NCBI GenBank assembly: GCA_963575745.1
Contig: CAUYUJ010001287.1
Coordinates: 12,501 to 76,500 of the forward strand
DNA length: 64,000 bases
From: Prorocentrum cordatum
Lineage: Eukaryota; Sar; Dinophyceae; Prorocentrales; Prorocentraceae
Direction: 5' to 3'
The notes under the pieces are model-generated. The model ran no database searches. It was given only the letters and a program-made list of their open reading frames with translations, and was not told the origin of the DNA. Shown in pieces: positions 1 through 9,899 of this stretch. Position 1 is the first letter of the stretch. Each line of letters starts with the position of its first letter. Made by a program: the position numbers and the translations under genes.

Positions 1-593
1 CGGCTCACAAGGAGGCACAGCGGGCGTCGCGAAGGAGGCCGTCTGAGTCGAAGCAGGCGCAGCAGCAACGAAACTCGCCCACGGTCCACTCCAGGGGCGG
101 GCCGCCGGGAACCACCTGAGGCTTTCCCTGCGCCATCCACAACGGCGGCGCCCCGCGCGGCCGAGGGCGCCAGCGCGAAAGCGTTCGGCCGAAGACGTCT
201 GGCCCAACAGGGCGGGAGCCGAGGGGCCCCGCGAACGCGCAAGCGAAACGAGGATGGGACGGGAAGACGGGCGTCGAGGTCGAGATACGAGAGGCGGCGC
301 CGCCTCCTCACCGGCGCAGGGAGAGCTCGCCAACCATAGGAAGGGCCCCCCGTCCACCATTGTTCAGACTCGAACCCCGCGGTTGACGTCTGCCCTCCAG
401 GAAAGGGGAGGTCGAGAATAGCGCAATGAACAGGGCGCCCTTGCGTCAGCGGCGCCTGGGAACTGGGCGCGCCAGCCCGCGACCAAGACCAGCCGGTCTT
501 CCGGGAGGAGAGGTTCCGCCCCGACAAAGCCGCCACCACCTCCCCTGTGGCGGAGCCGAGAGTGGGAAACTCGAACGAGCGTTTCCTCTTCCT
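1..593. other. GC-rich stretch, no gene recognised
   Basis: Several frames are open on both strands, as expected from the high GC content, but none shows recognisable motifs or plausible protein composition. The minus strand is the downstream side of the broken coding remnant at 594-1637. One frame there (SFEFPTLGSATGEVVAALSG, around 500-590) may be a further piece of that protein. I see nothing else in it. Confidence 0.4.
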
Positions 594-1637
594 TCAGGAG
601 GTGAGGATGGTGTCCGCGGCGTTCTTCCACGGGAACTCCTCGCTCGGGATCTCGGTCTCGGAGACCAGGTGCGAGACCGCCAGTCTGATCCCCAGCCCCT
701 CTGGCGGCGCCCCTCCCTGGATCAGGACCAGGCCCTACAGGAAGGCGCCCCTCGCCATCGCCGCGGGGGGGGCGCGAGCCTCCAGCTCCTCGACTTTGGT
801 TACCGCGGCGCCGATGTCTTTGATCGCGGCCTTCACCGCCGACAGGGAGAGGGCCACCTTCATGATGTAAGATGAGAAGATGGCCATGGCCACGACGTTC
901 TGGCCGGCGGTGATCCCCTCTGGACCTTGTCCGCGCTGAACCTCCCCTGGGCGATCGGCCTCACCTCCCCCAGCGATTGAATGGTGGAGAAGGCCTCGAT
1001 GAACCAGAAGAGCTGGGAGAGGTCCTTCGATGGTCGCAGGAAGAGGGCCTCCAGAAATCCAACGCCCTTCTGTGCTCGGCTGTTCGCGATCATGTAGAAC
1101 GCCAGCCAGGAGGGGCGGGGCCCGCCCTCAGAGGACGCGCCCACGACCTGGACCAGGCCGAACAGCAGGACAGCCTTCATCTCCCCCGCTGCGATGGCGC
1201 TCTTACACATGGTGGCCCCATGGTTCTCCCTGGCGGGCTCGCCCACGTGGAAAGCGAGGTCCAAACTGATCTTGGACCCATAGAATGTCTCCATCCACCT
1301 GGTCTCGGACCTCCCTGGCCAGCGCCGCCTTCTCCTGGACCTCCGTCAGCTCCTGGCTCTTCGGGGACAACTTGCGGGCCGCTGTCACGTCGCCGAGCAT
1401 GACTATTTTGACGAAATGGTGGGCTTCGGTGTCCGCCCCGAGAGTCGACTGCATCTTCGCCAGGCGCTTGTAGAGGTTATTGCCCGTGTCGCCTCCTGGC
1501 CTGAGTGAGGCTCTGAAGGCCGCACTGATGGCCTCGTCGGGCTGCCTGTTCGGCTCGAACTCTGGCATGGCGGCGTTCGACTTGAACGCACCCCTGGTCA
1601 CCGCGAGGTCACATGCGATGGACACCATGACCTCCAT
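594..1637 (-). pseudogene. Broken coding remnant, unrecognised protein (part 1)
   Basis: Three reading-frame blocks with protein-like composition follow each other on the minus strand. The first begins at an ATG at 1637 (MEVMVSIACDLAVTRGAF...) and runs to about 1300. It is continued in a second frame (METFYGSKISLDLAFHVGEP... to ...QGRFSADKVQRG, about 1294-915). A third frame (ITAGQNVVAMAIFSSYIMKV..., from about 913) runs to a TAG near 740 and then stays coherent (GLVLIQGGAPPEGLGIRLAV...) to a TGA at 594-596. The frame changes look like 1-base shifts, one inside a GGGG run, so assembly indels are as possible as real decay. The in-frame TAG is harder to explain that way. The middle block is helical and partly hydrophobic. 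I do not recognise the family. A short exon structure with unusual splice sites is an alternative. Confidence 0.45.
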
Positions 1638-1762
1638 CGTTTAACCACAAAAAACTGGAGATCCTCGTCGCGACTGTAATCCGGCCTGCCCTGCCCCAGC
1701 CCCCGCCGGCTGCCGCCTGGGCGAGCTGCGGGCGGGGCCTGTCCCGCTCACGGGTGGCGGGT

Positions 1763-2664
1763 TCACGCTGAGCTAGACGCAGCAGCGTCGGCCGTTGGCG
1801 CAGGCTCCACCACCTGAATCCCAAGGAGGAAGACAGTCAAGTTGCAGCTCAAATTGTCCCCCCACTCCTCCATAGAGAACACCTGTCCCGCGTCGCGAGT
1901 GACAGCCGCTTCACCGAGCGCAGGAACGGTTGGCTTGTCAATGCGACTCGCACGGCCCACGCCGTACTTGGCAATCAGAACAAGTGACAGAAATTCCTCG
2001 TCGTGCTCGCCGTCGGCCAGAGCACCGAGGAAGGATGCATCTCAGCAGCGCTGCCTGTTCTCAACTTCCGACAACCACACCTCGAGAAGGTGCTGACGCA
2101 ATGCGCGCTTGGAGGGCCTTCCTGAATGGGTTGGCAGATTCCAGCATCTTCATCCCCTTAGATGCCGAGCTCCTGCCTTCTTGAGATGACCACTTCTGGC
2201 GACGGATCGCCACGTCAGTAACCGGCATGTTGCCACAAAAATGCAAAATAACCATAAAACGAACGCGTAATAATTCCGAGGAGCTGCTGCATGGAGAATG
2301 GAGAAGCGCAGAGATGCCGCTCGAGACCTCACGAAGGATAGCTAGCAAGCTATCCGCTACATCTTTTGCTCGCTGATCTCCTCGAGGCGGGCCTGCACCT
2401 CGCCCCAGCTTTGGTGGCTTCCTCCCTTGCGGCGCTCTCCTTCTTCGGGACTGCTTCCTCTGTCCCCGCCGCCGCCCATGACAAGGTGTCCAGGACCTCG
2501 GCGACCTGGCCAGATGCATTATTGGAGGCCTGGGCCAGCAATGAGGACTGACTGTTTTCTTGGATGGCCTTCTTGATGAGCGTCTCGACGTCCACTGAAC
2601 GTTCTTTGGCAGCGGTGGCCAGGAACGCCCCCGAGTGGTTCCCACGATGCCTACTGATTCCCAT
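1763..2664 (-). pseudogene. Broken coding remnant, unrecognised protein (part 2)
   Basis: This lies upstream of part 1 on the same strand. A helical block (FLATAAKERSVDVETLIKKA... to ...KKESAAREEATKAGA) is followed in other frames by EVQARLEEISEQKM, then FMVILHFCGNMPVTDVAIRR... to KALQAR. After another shift comes a long coherent block, DASFLGALADGEHDEEFLSL... to NLTVFLLGIQVVEP, which ends at a stop at 1763-1765. One TGA interrupts the last block just before DASFLGAL. The blocks are colinear and protein-like, but no single frame covers them. It may be the 5' part of the same ancient gene as 594-1637, or an intron-containing gene with non-canonical splice sites. I do not recognise the family. 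Confidence 0.4.
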
Positions 2665-2704
2665 TGATTCCAGCGAATTGCTACCGATTACTGTTTACTT
2701 CTAT

Positions 2705-2797
2705 TGCTTAAAGGAAAGAGAGAGAGAGAGAGAGACAGAGAAAACAAAAACAAAAACAAAAAAAAACGAGAGAAAGAAAGAGAGAGAGAGAGAGCGG
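2705..2797. repeat. GA / CAAAAA purine-rich microsatellite
   Basis: Runs of AG dinucleotides flank a CAAAAA-repeat core. This is the left-arm counterpart of the CT run at 4920-5075. Confidence 0.85.
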
Positions 2798-2989
2798 TGG
2801 AGGAGGAGGGGGCCATTTCTTTCACGCGAAGCTTTGGGATCTGTAAAAAGAGTCGAAGATTAGTAAGTTCCCGTTGGACTTGGCTGGCTTTTCTAACAAA
2901 AGTCACCGGCCCCCTTAATGTTGAGCCACGAAGCCTGTCCCAAAAACAGCAGCAACAAGCAAAAACGATGCACCTCATGGAAAAAACAT

Positions 2990-3140
2990 ATACATTTGCG
3001 TGTGAATGTGTATATGTGTATGTGTATGTATGTTCGTAAAGGATGTGCAAGTGTATATGTATGTCCGTATGTATGTATGTCTGTAGGAATGAATGTAATC
3101 ATGTATTATGTATGTACGTATGTATGTAAGTATGTGTAAA
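2990..3140. repeat. TATG / TGTA tetranucleotide microsatellite
   Basis: Imperfect TATG, TGTA and GTATGT repeats cover about 150 bp. Tyr/His-rich open frames here are a by-product of the repeat. Confidence 0.85.
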
Positions 3141-3614
3141 TGTACGAGAACAGATATAAGCAATGAGGCACAATCAACATCCAATACCAAAGGTTTTAGG
3201 GATCCGCGGCGGAAAGCGGAGAGAGGCCAGACTTTTCAAACCACAAGCTTTTTTAACGTTGGGTAACGAAACCTGTGACACCACCACATGAAGACTAACA
3301 GTCAAAACTGAGAGACGACCACAAAGTAACAAAAGTTCTCGTGATCCGACGCGGAAGGTGGGGGGAGGGCCGGGCGAGGAGGGATGAATCTTCAATGAGA
3401 GGCGCAAGTTACATGACCGAGGCGGGGGAGCCCGCAGGAGCCTGGCCCCCCTCCCCCCACCCCCCGCCTCGGTTGAGTTTGAGGTTTTTGTAGTCTTACA
3501 ATTTTTCCCAACCGTCCTTGGTTTGGGGCCCTCGTTTTGAAGATACACTCCACGCGTTCCTTCTCCTCCTCTTCCTCCTCCCCTCCTCCTTCCGCTCCTC
3601 CATCCTCCTGTCAC

Positions 3615-4690
3615 CCCCCTCACTTTGGCACACCCCTCACACGCTTCGTGGCCCCACAAGGACTCCCACCGAAAGCCCCAGTGGCATGGTTCGCATGCCG
3701 CCCATCCTCCACTTTGGCACACCCCTCACACGCTTCGTGGCCCCACAAGGACTTCCACCGAACGCCCCAGTGACATGGTTCGCGTGCCACCCATCCTCCA
3801 CTTTGGCACACCCCTCAAACGACTCGTGGCCCGGCCCCAGAAGGAGCTCCGCCGAAGGCGCCACTGGCATGGCTCGCATGCCGCCCCCCTTCGCTTTGGC
3901 ACACCCCTCACACGCTTCGTGGCCCCACATGGGAGCTCCACCCAAGGCCCCAGCGGCATGGTTCGCATGCCGCCCCCCCCTCCAATTTGGCACACCCCTC
4001 ACACGTTTCGTGGCCCCATATGGGAGCTCCACCGAAGGCTCAGTGGCATGTTTGGCATGCCGCCCCCTCTCCACATTGGCACACACACACAAACGCACCA
4101 CCTTTCGTGGCCCCAGAGTGAGCTCCACCGAAGGCTCCAGTGGCATGGTTCGCATGCCGCCCCATTCAAATTTGGCACACACACACACACACACACACCC
4201 CTCACACGCTTCGTGGCCCCATAAGGAGCTCCACCGAAGGCCCCAGTGGCACGGTTCGCATGCCGCACCCCCTCCATTTTGGCACACCCCTCACACGCTT
4301 CGTGGCCCCATTGGGAGCTCTATTGAAGGCCCCAGTGGCATGGTTCGCAGGCCGGCCCCCCCCCTCCGCTTTGGCACACCCCTCACACGTTTGATTGCCC
4401 GACGAGAAACTCCACCGAAGGCTCCAGTGGCATGGCTCGCATGCCGCCCCCCCTCCACTTTGGCACACATCCCACACGTTTCGTGGCCCCATAAGGAGCT
4501 CCACCCGAGGCCCCAGCGGCATGGTTCGCATGCCGCCCCCCCCTCCACTGTGGCACAACCCGCATGCGCTTCGTGGCCCCAAAAGGAGCTCCACCGAAGG
4601 CCCGGCGGCAGCGCCCGCCTGGCGGCCCCGCCCCATTGCGGCGCACCCGTCGCGCGCTCCGTGCCCATAGGGAGATCCACCGAAGACAGT
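3615..4690. repeat. Minisatellite of about 90 bp, about 12 copies
   Basis: Each unit contains TTGGCACACCCCTCACACGC, TTCGTGGCCCCA, GGAGCTCCACCGAAGGC, CCAGTGGCATGGTTCGCATG and CCGCCCCCCCTCCA. Copies begin near 3624, 3712, 3800, 3894, 3986, 4073, 4168, 4276, 4371, 4460, 4549 and, strongly diverged, 4640. Unit length varies from 86 to about 108 bp. Two units carry CA-dinucleotide expansions near 4080 and 4180. All frames are open for long stretches (a 427-codon frame on the plus strand) because the unit lacks stops. I do not regard this as a gene. Confidence 0.9.
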
Positions 4691-4919
4691 TCTCACAATG
4701 GCAGTATTTACAACTGCATATGGTTGGACCCTTCGCCAGGATATGCTTTCGGTGTTTGGGTCTTTGGGGGTAGTGTCACAGGTTTTGTGGCCCGACATTA
4801 AGGAAACTTGTGGCTGCCATTGAAAAGCCAATGAAGTCTAACGGTCACGAATTATCCTCGTGACTTTCTCAAAAAACAAAAGCCTTCGCGCGAAGGAAAT
4901 GGTCCCCTCGGCCTCCACC

Positions 4920-5075
4920 CCTGTCTCTAGCTCTCTCTCTCTCTCTCTCCCTCTCTCTTTGCGTTCTCTCTCTCTCTCTCTCTCGTCATCTGTTTCTCTG
5001 TTTTTTTCTCTCTCTCTCTCTCCCTCTATATCTATTCATCTATCGTTCTCTCTCTCTCTCTCCCAAGTCTCTTCT
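4920..5075. repeat. CT dinucleotide microsatellite
   Basis: Interrupted CT repeats form part of the right arm of the fold-back element at 2640-5135. Confidence 0.9.
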
Positions 5076-5094
5076 TCCAGAAATGAAAAATGAA

Positions 5095-5530
5095 CAGGAA
5101 TCGGTAGGAATACATCGGAATCAAGAAGAACCCATAAAACTCAACAGGAATCCACTGAAAGCACTAGGAATCAATAGGAATGACCAGGAATCACTGGGAA
5201 TCACTCGGAATCGATGGGAATCAAAAGGAAACAATGATAATCAATGGAAATCAATCGTCATGAATAGGAATAGTTTGGAATCGTTCGGAACCAATAAGGA
5301 TATATAGGACTCCATATGAAGATATCAACAAGAATCAGCACGAATCACTAGGAGCGAATGGGAACCAATCGGCATCAGTAGGCACCAATAGGAATCAATA
5401 GTAACAAATAGGCGACACTAGGAATCAGTACGAATCTATGGTGCTGACTTGTAACCAGTATGAATCAACCAGACCGATAGGAATCAGTAGAAATCAACCT
5501 GGATCTATAAGAATTAATGAGCATCAATAG
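5095..5530. repeat. Degenerate AGGAATCAAT-type decamer array
   Basis: About 40 imperfect 9-11 bp units of the form (A/T)AGGAATCAA. They continue outward from the right arm of the fold-back element. A short counterpart (ACTGATTCCCATTGATTCC) sits at the left arm, about 2655-2675. Confidence 0.8.
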
Positions 5531-5547
5531 CGGTCAACAAGAATATC

Positions 5548-5692
5548 TCGCTCTCTCTCTCTCTCTTCCTCTCTCTCGCGTTCCCTCTCTCTCTCTCTCC
5601 TCCTGATCCTCTTCCTCCTCCTCCCTCCTCCTCCTCCTCCTCCTCCTCCTCCTCCTCCTCCTCCTCCTCCTCCTCCTCCTCCTCCTCGATCC
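5548..5692. repeat. CT then TCC microsatellite
   Basis: A CT run changes into about 25 TCC/CTC triplets. Long Gly, Arg or Glu runs in the frames here are translation artefacts. Confidence 0.9.
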
Positions 5693-7519
5693 CGTCCTCG
5701 TCCCTCGCCTACTCTCCCTCCTCCCCCCTCCTCCCCCTCCTCCGCGGCCTGCTCTCCGGCAGAGCCCCCAGCATCTGCCCAGGGAGCACATGCTTCCGGG
5801 AGCCTGCGGGCGGGGCGGGGGGGGGGGGGCGCGCTCGGGGCGGGGAGGGGCGGCGGGCGGGCGAGCCGGAGGAGGTCGGAGCTCCAGGCTCCGGGCCTTC
5901 GGATCCCAGAGCCCTGCAGCACAAGCTCGGGCCGCTGACGTGCTCCTGCTGAGATCGAGGCTTCCCGCGCCGCCCCGATGTCCGAAGAAGAGGGCGGCAG
6001 CCGGCCCCCGCGCGCCCAGGCGCTGCCGTGCCGGGCCCGGGGCACGAGGCCACACCTCTGGACGGCCCCCAGAGGGCCCCATCCAGGGGCCCCCACCCTG
6101 ACCTTCCAGAGTGCTAAAAAATGGCCCTCCAGACCTAAACCTCGACTGGAATTAAGATATCGAGGTCCTGGTGCTATTTTTGAGCCCTCCTGGAAGGTCA
6201 GTGCAAAGGGGCCCCTGGAGGGGGCCCCCAGGAGGCCACCCGAAAGTGCTCCTCCCCCCGCCGAGGCCACGCCCGTCCAGGCAGGCCCTGGACGGCTCTG
6301 CCCCGGGCTTCTCGAGAAGCGTCGGGGGGGCGTCGCCCCTGCCGACGGCCCCACATCGACCCCCGTCGCGGGCAGCCACCGCGCGCCGAGGGCGCTCCGA
6401 CCCCCGTCGCGGCGCGACGACGAGGCGAGGTTGACCCCCGTCGGGGGGGGGGACGCCCCCACGCTTCTCGAGACACCCAGAGTGCCGAGAACCTCTTCGG
6501 CTGCTATCCTGGGCCACCTGCCTCCGCGCACCGCGCCCCTGCGATGCCCAATGCGCGACGCGCCGTGGTCTTCGCGCCCTCGCGCCGCCCCCCTTGGAGA
6601 GGGGCAACCGCTCTGGCCCAGACCGCGACACGCGGAGCGGGATCATCGTCGCGCCCCGGCTGGTGACCCAGATCTCGGCCAAGGCCGGGGACCCGACGAC
6701 CCGGGCCGACCCGGGCCCGGGTCAGGCAGGATCCTGCAGGACCCTCCAGGATCCTGCAGGATCCTGCTCCCAGACCCGGGTCAGTGCACCCCAAAAGAAG
6801 CATATGAAGCGGAAACGGAAGCGGAAGCGGAAGCGGAAGCGGAAGCGGAGGAGGAAAAGGAGGAGGAGGAGGAGGAGGAGGAAGAGGACCTGCGAGATCC
6901 GGCACTCCGACACTCCCCCGCCTGCCCTGGACCACCGTCTCTGGAGCCCCGGCAGGGCCAGCGCGGACCCATGCCCGGGGTGCCCGAGCCACAAGAGAGG
7001 AGTGAGCAAGGGCGACAGGGAGGGGAGGAGGAGGAGGAGGAGGAGGATAGATGAAGGAGGTCGACGAGACGCGAGGAGCAGAGAGGCAAGCATTAGATGA
7101 ATGAGGTCGGTCAGCGGCGCGCAGAGGGGGGTAGTGGGAGGGGGGGAAGGCTTCTTAGAGAAGGCTGCTTCTTCGAAGGCGGGGGCTCTGCATCTGCAGA
7201 CGAGGCCCGCGCCCTCCAAGCAGCGGGGCTGCTTCTGCGAAGCCTTCCCGCCTCCCCCCATTAGCTACCCCCCCCTTCTGCACGTGGCTGACTTGGGGGG
7301 CCTCACGCAGCAGCTTGGGTGAGACGGCGCCCCGGGCACGACCGCAGCAGACCGCCCGCACGCCTCAGGAAGGGACGCGCGCTCTGGACGCCCCGCCCGC
7401 GTGGCGTGCGCGCAGGCCCGTCGGTGCACGGAGCACGCCGGCGAAGCGCGGGGAGGGCACCCCGGGGGGCAGGGAGGACGGGAGGCGGCGCCGGCAGGGA
7501 GAGACGGCGGACCCAGCCT
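5693..7519. other. GC-rich region with short repeats, no gene recognised
   Basis: Open frames occur on both strands but overlap heavily and are low-complexity. Visible structure: GGATCCTGCA-type repeats at about 6730-6772, a GCGGAA hexamer run turning into GAG repeats at about 6808-6890, and another GAG run at about 7024-7050. The box TTCGCGCCCTCGCGCC near 6571 recurs near 8524, so part of this is a dispersed repeat. Confidence 0.5.
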
Positions 7520-7693
7520 CGGGCTGAAGTCGGGAACGTGTCCCCCTGCAGGCGGAGACTTTGGAGGAGCAATGACAAATGCTCCCCAACAAAAAAAAAA
7601 AAAAAACATGGTCGAAAAAGAATCGGAAAATCGTCCCCTGACTATTTTGTGACTGTTCTCGAAAATTCCGCCCGTAGAGGGACAGGCCCGGCT
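7520..7693. mobile_element. Small inverted-repeat (MITE-like) element, copy 1
   Basis: The left end GGGCTGAAGTCGGGAACGTG TCCCCCTGCAGGCGGA pairs imperfectly with the right end, TCCGCCCGTAGAGGGACAGG and CCCGGCTTAAAC read in reverse complement. The inverted arms are about 30 bp and the element is about 174 bp. It contains an A18 tract. No coding capacity. Confidence 0.65.
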
Positions 7694-7860
7694 TAAACTT
7701 AGGTCAGGCGTGTCCTCCTGCAGGCGGAGCTAGCTTGGACGAGAAATGCAAAATAGTCCACAGAAAAAAAATATTCAACAACAGTCGACTAATCGTCCTC
7801 AAACTATTTGTCACTATTTTCGATGATTCCTCCTGTAGAGGGACATGCCCGACTTAAACC
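7694..7860. mobile_element. Small inverted-repeat (MITE-like) element, copy 2
   Basis: This directly abuts copy 1 and is colinear with it: GTGTCCTCCTGCAGGCGGAG, then an A-rich centre, TCGTCC..AACTATTT, and TCCTGTAGAGGGACATGCCC with GACTTAAACC at the right. The arms pair as in copy 1. The head-to-tail arrangement suggests tandem duplication or insertion next to an older copy. Confidence 0.65.
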
Positions 7861-8246
7861 CAGACCCCCCCACACGGTCAAGAAAAAAACACGGCGGGAG
7901 GCCTTTCCAAAGTTTCGGCCTCCGGGGGCTCTTGCTGGGCCTCCTTTGGGGGTCGACGTTATGACCCCCCCCCAAAAAAAATGACGTCGGGGGGGCTGGG
8001 GAGGAGGGTCGACGTTATGAAAGGAGGCCTCCCTCGGACGTCGCATGTCGTTCGTGACGTGTGCCCTCGGGGATATCGACCCCTGTCAGGGCGCCAGCTT
8101 TGCTCTTTTAGTCCTGAGCCGTGCTGGCTGACGGCCCCTAGGACTGGCAGACCACATCCAAAGCCAAGAACGGCCAAAAAATTGCAGTCGCATCGCCTGG
8201 ATCCGAGAGGAGCAGAAGAGATGGAGGAACCAGGCGACCTAACTAG

Positions 8247-8503
8247 AGGCCTCCTAGATGTGGTCGGAGAAGATGGGGTCGGAGGATCGCGCCGCATCGC
8301 CGATACATCGCCTATGCGTCGGCGATGCATCGGCGATGCATCGGCGATGCACCGGCGATGCATCGTCGACGTCGGCGATGCATCGGCGGCGTCGACGTGA
8401 GGCAAATCGGGCTGCACATCGAGCCGCATCGGCGATGCATCGGCGATGCGTCGCAATCCTCCGACCCCATCTACTCCGACCCCTCTGGGAGGCCTAGACT
8501 AAC
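8247..8503. mobile_element. Palindromic element with GATGCATCGGC core, copy 1
   Basis: The left arm AGGCCTCCTAGATGTGGTCG GAGAAGATGGGGTCGGAGGA is mirrored by the right arm TCCTCCGACCCCATCTACTC CGACCCCTCTGGGAGGCCT. Between them are about a dozen units of GCGATGCATCG(GC), itself a palindrome (CGATGCATCG). No coding capacity. Confidence 0.7.
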
Positions 8504-8653
8504 TTCGCGCCTGCGCAGTCGTCTTCGCGCCCTCGCGCCACACCCCTGGGAGAGGGGTAGCTGCCCGGCCCGGGCCGCGCTGCACTGAGCGATGCCATCT
8601 TCGTGCCCCCACGGGTAAGCCAGGGCACCCAGCCCCGTCTGGGCGGACCAAAG

Positions 8654-8833
8654 ATACAGTCAACCCGTATCATAAGGACGCACCATAAGGATGCAAGCGC
8701 CTGGGAAGGAGTTTTCGAGTCGTTTCGAGCGGGGCGCGGCCAGCGGAAGTGGCCAGGATGGGCCGAAGGGGCAGGGATGCGAGGGTATCCTTGGGAAGGT
8801 TGCCCATCCTTATTGTGCGGGTTGACTGTGTAG
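8654..8833. mobile_element. Fold-back element ending TACAGTCAACCCG
   Basis: TACAGTCAACCCGTATCATA AGGA at the left is mirrored by TCCTTATTGTGCGGGTTGAC TGT at the right. The inner part AAGGATGC / GGATGCGAGGGTATCCTT is also partly mirrored. The span is about 180 bp, non-coding and MITE-like. Confidence 0.6.
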
Positions 8834-9005
8834 CCTTGCCGAGCCTCTTCGGCTGGTCTCGGTCGAGGCGCGCGTGCGCCAATCCCAGGGTGCTCGCGCA
8901 CGGCAGATGCTCTTTCTGAGAACCTCCCTGGAGCCACTCGCTCCACTCGTGCGTCGAAGCTGCGTCAAATGTCCGTCGCACCAAGTTCGAAGGTGAGCCG
9001 AGATT

Positions 9006-9062
9006 GAGTCGAGCTAAGGTCGAGCCAGAGTCGAGCGAGAGTCGAACTGGAATCGAACGGAT
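9006..9062. repeat. Short GAGTCGA-type tandem repeat
   Basis: Five or six imperfect 9-11 bp units (GAGTCGAG, AAGGTCGAGC, CAGAGTCGAG). Confidence 0.6.
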
Positions 9063-9227
9063 CCGTCAGGTGGGCCCCGGGAATGTCCCCGAAACAATCA
9101 TCTACCCAGAAGCCCGACGCCTAGATTTGCACACAACGCGGACCCCCAGAGATCTCGATCCATTATCCGGGACCTGTTTCCTGGGTAGTTTTTCCAGTCC
9201 TGGGGCCTGGCGAAGCCCCAAAAGCCC

Positions 9228-9454
9228 GAAAATAGAGGCCTCTTCGACGGGGCCCGAGTAGTTGGGGTCGGAGGATCGCGCCGCATCACCAATGTATCGA
9301 CGATGTATCGGCGATGTATCGACGATGCATCGGCGACGTCGGCGATGCATCGGCGACGTCGGCGAGGGGAAACAAGGGCACCACATCGAGCCGCATCGTC
9401 GATGCATCGGCAATGCGGCGCGATCCTCCTCCGACCCCACCTGGGAGGCCTACA
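9228..9454. mobile_element. Palindromic element with GATGCATCGGC core, copy 2
   Basis: The ends AGGCCTCTTCGACGGGGCCC and GGGGTCGGAGGATCGCGCCG CATC are mirrored by GCGGCGCGATCCTCCTCCGA CCCCACCTGGGAGGCCT. The core repeats are GTATCGACGATG / GCGATGCATCGGC units, including a GCGACGTCG variant. It is the same family as 8247-8503, and the core units have diverged separately. Confidence 0.7.
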
Positions 9455-9899
9455 GAAAGTGGACAAAAACTGTCTGTCGTTTCCCCAACCCTTCTGCATC
9501 GCGGCTTCGCGATTTGAGTAGAACACTGTGGGGTCTCCGCCTCTCCTCTCCTCTCTCTCTCCCGTCCCGCCTCCCCTCTCACTCCTCCCGCCTCATACCT
9601 GCATGCTACCCGTCGGCGGCGAGCGAGGGGGAAAGTGAGAAGGAGAAGGCCGGCTCAGAAGGCTCGGAAGCCCCCCGACCTTCTGAGAAGTTTTCTAGGC
9701 CTTCCCCGAAGACACAGAAAGCTTCTCAAAAGGCGCGAGGCTTCGGACAGGTCCCGCCGCCTTCTGAGAAGGCCTTCTCCTTGTCACTTCCAACCCTCGC
9801 TCACCGCCCCAAACCCTGCCTCCTACATCGCCGTCATGTCTCGTCGTCCTGCCCAGGGGCCCCCTGGGAGGTTACGCAGAACGCAACTGTGGTCACTCT
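9455..9899. other. No gene recognised
   Basis: A pyrimidine-rich patch lies at about 9540-9600 and a CTTCTGAGAAG-type repeated motif at about 9650-9780 (several AAGCCTTCTC / GAGAAGG units). I see no coding evidence beyond GC-driven open frames. Confidence 0.5.

Larger units (their letters stand above)
2640..5135. mobile_element. Large fold-back element with imperfect inverted arms
   Basis: The left arm (about 2640-2950) and the reverse complement of the right arm (about 4740-5135) match in order. Each has a CTACCGATT segment, a GA-rich run, GGTGGAGG...CCATTTC, a CGCGAAG box, and then TTAATGT.G.GCCAC.AA.CCTGT.. . Each arm is about 300-390 bp. A third partial copy of the inner box (TTTTTAACGTTGGGTAACGA) lies at 3252-3271. 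Between the arms are a TATG microsatellite and a 90 bp minisatellite. No transposase is visible, so it would be non-autonomous. Terminal duplications were not identified, so the exact ends are uncertain. Confidence 0.6.

Noticed and set aside
1-2700. Dinoflagellate spliced-leader relic upstream of the coding remnant
   Set aside because: I looked for a CCATTTTGGCTCAAG-like sequence at the 5' side (2660-2850 on minus) and did not see one.
3518-4801. 427-codon plus-strand open frame
   Set aside because: It follows a 90 bp minisatellite without stops. All frames on both strands are open and the composition is Pro/His/Trp repeat noise.
5524-7054. 335- and 358-codon frames in GC-rich DNA
   Set aside because: Overlapping opposite-strand frames driven by GC and TCC/GAG repeats, with no motif.
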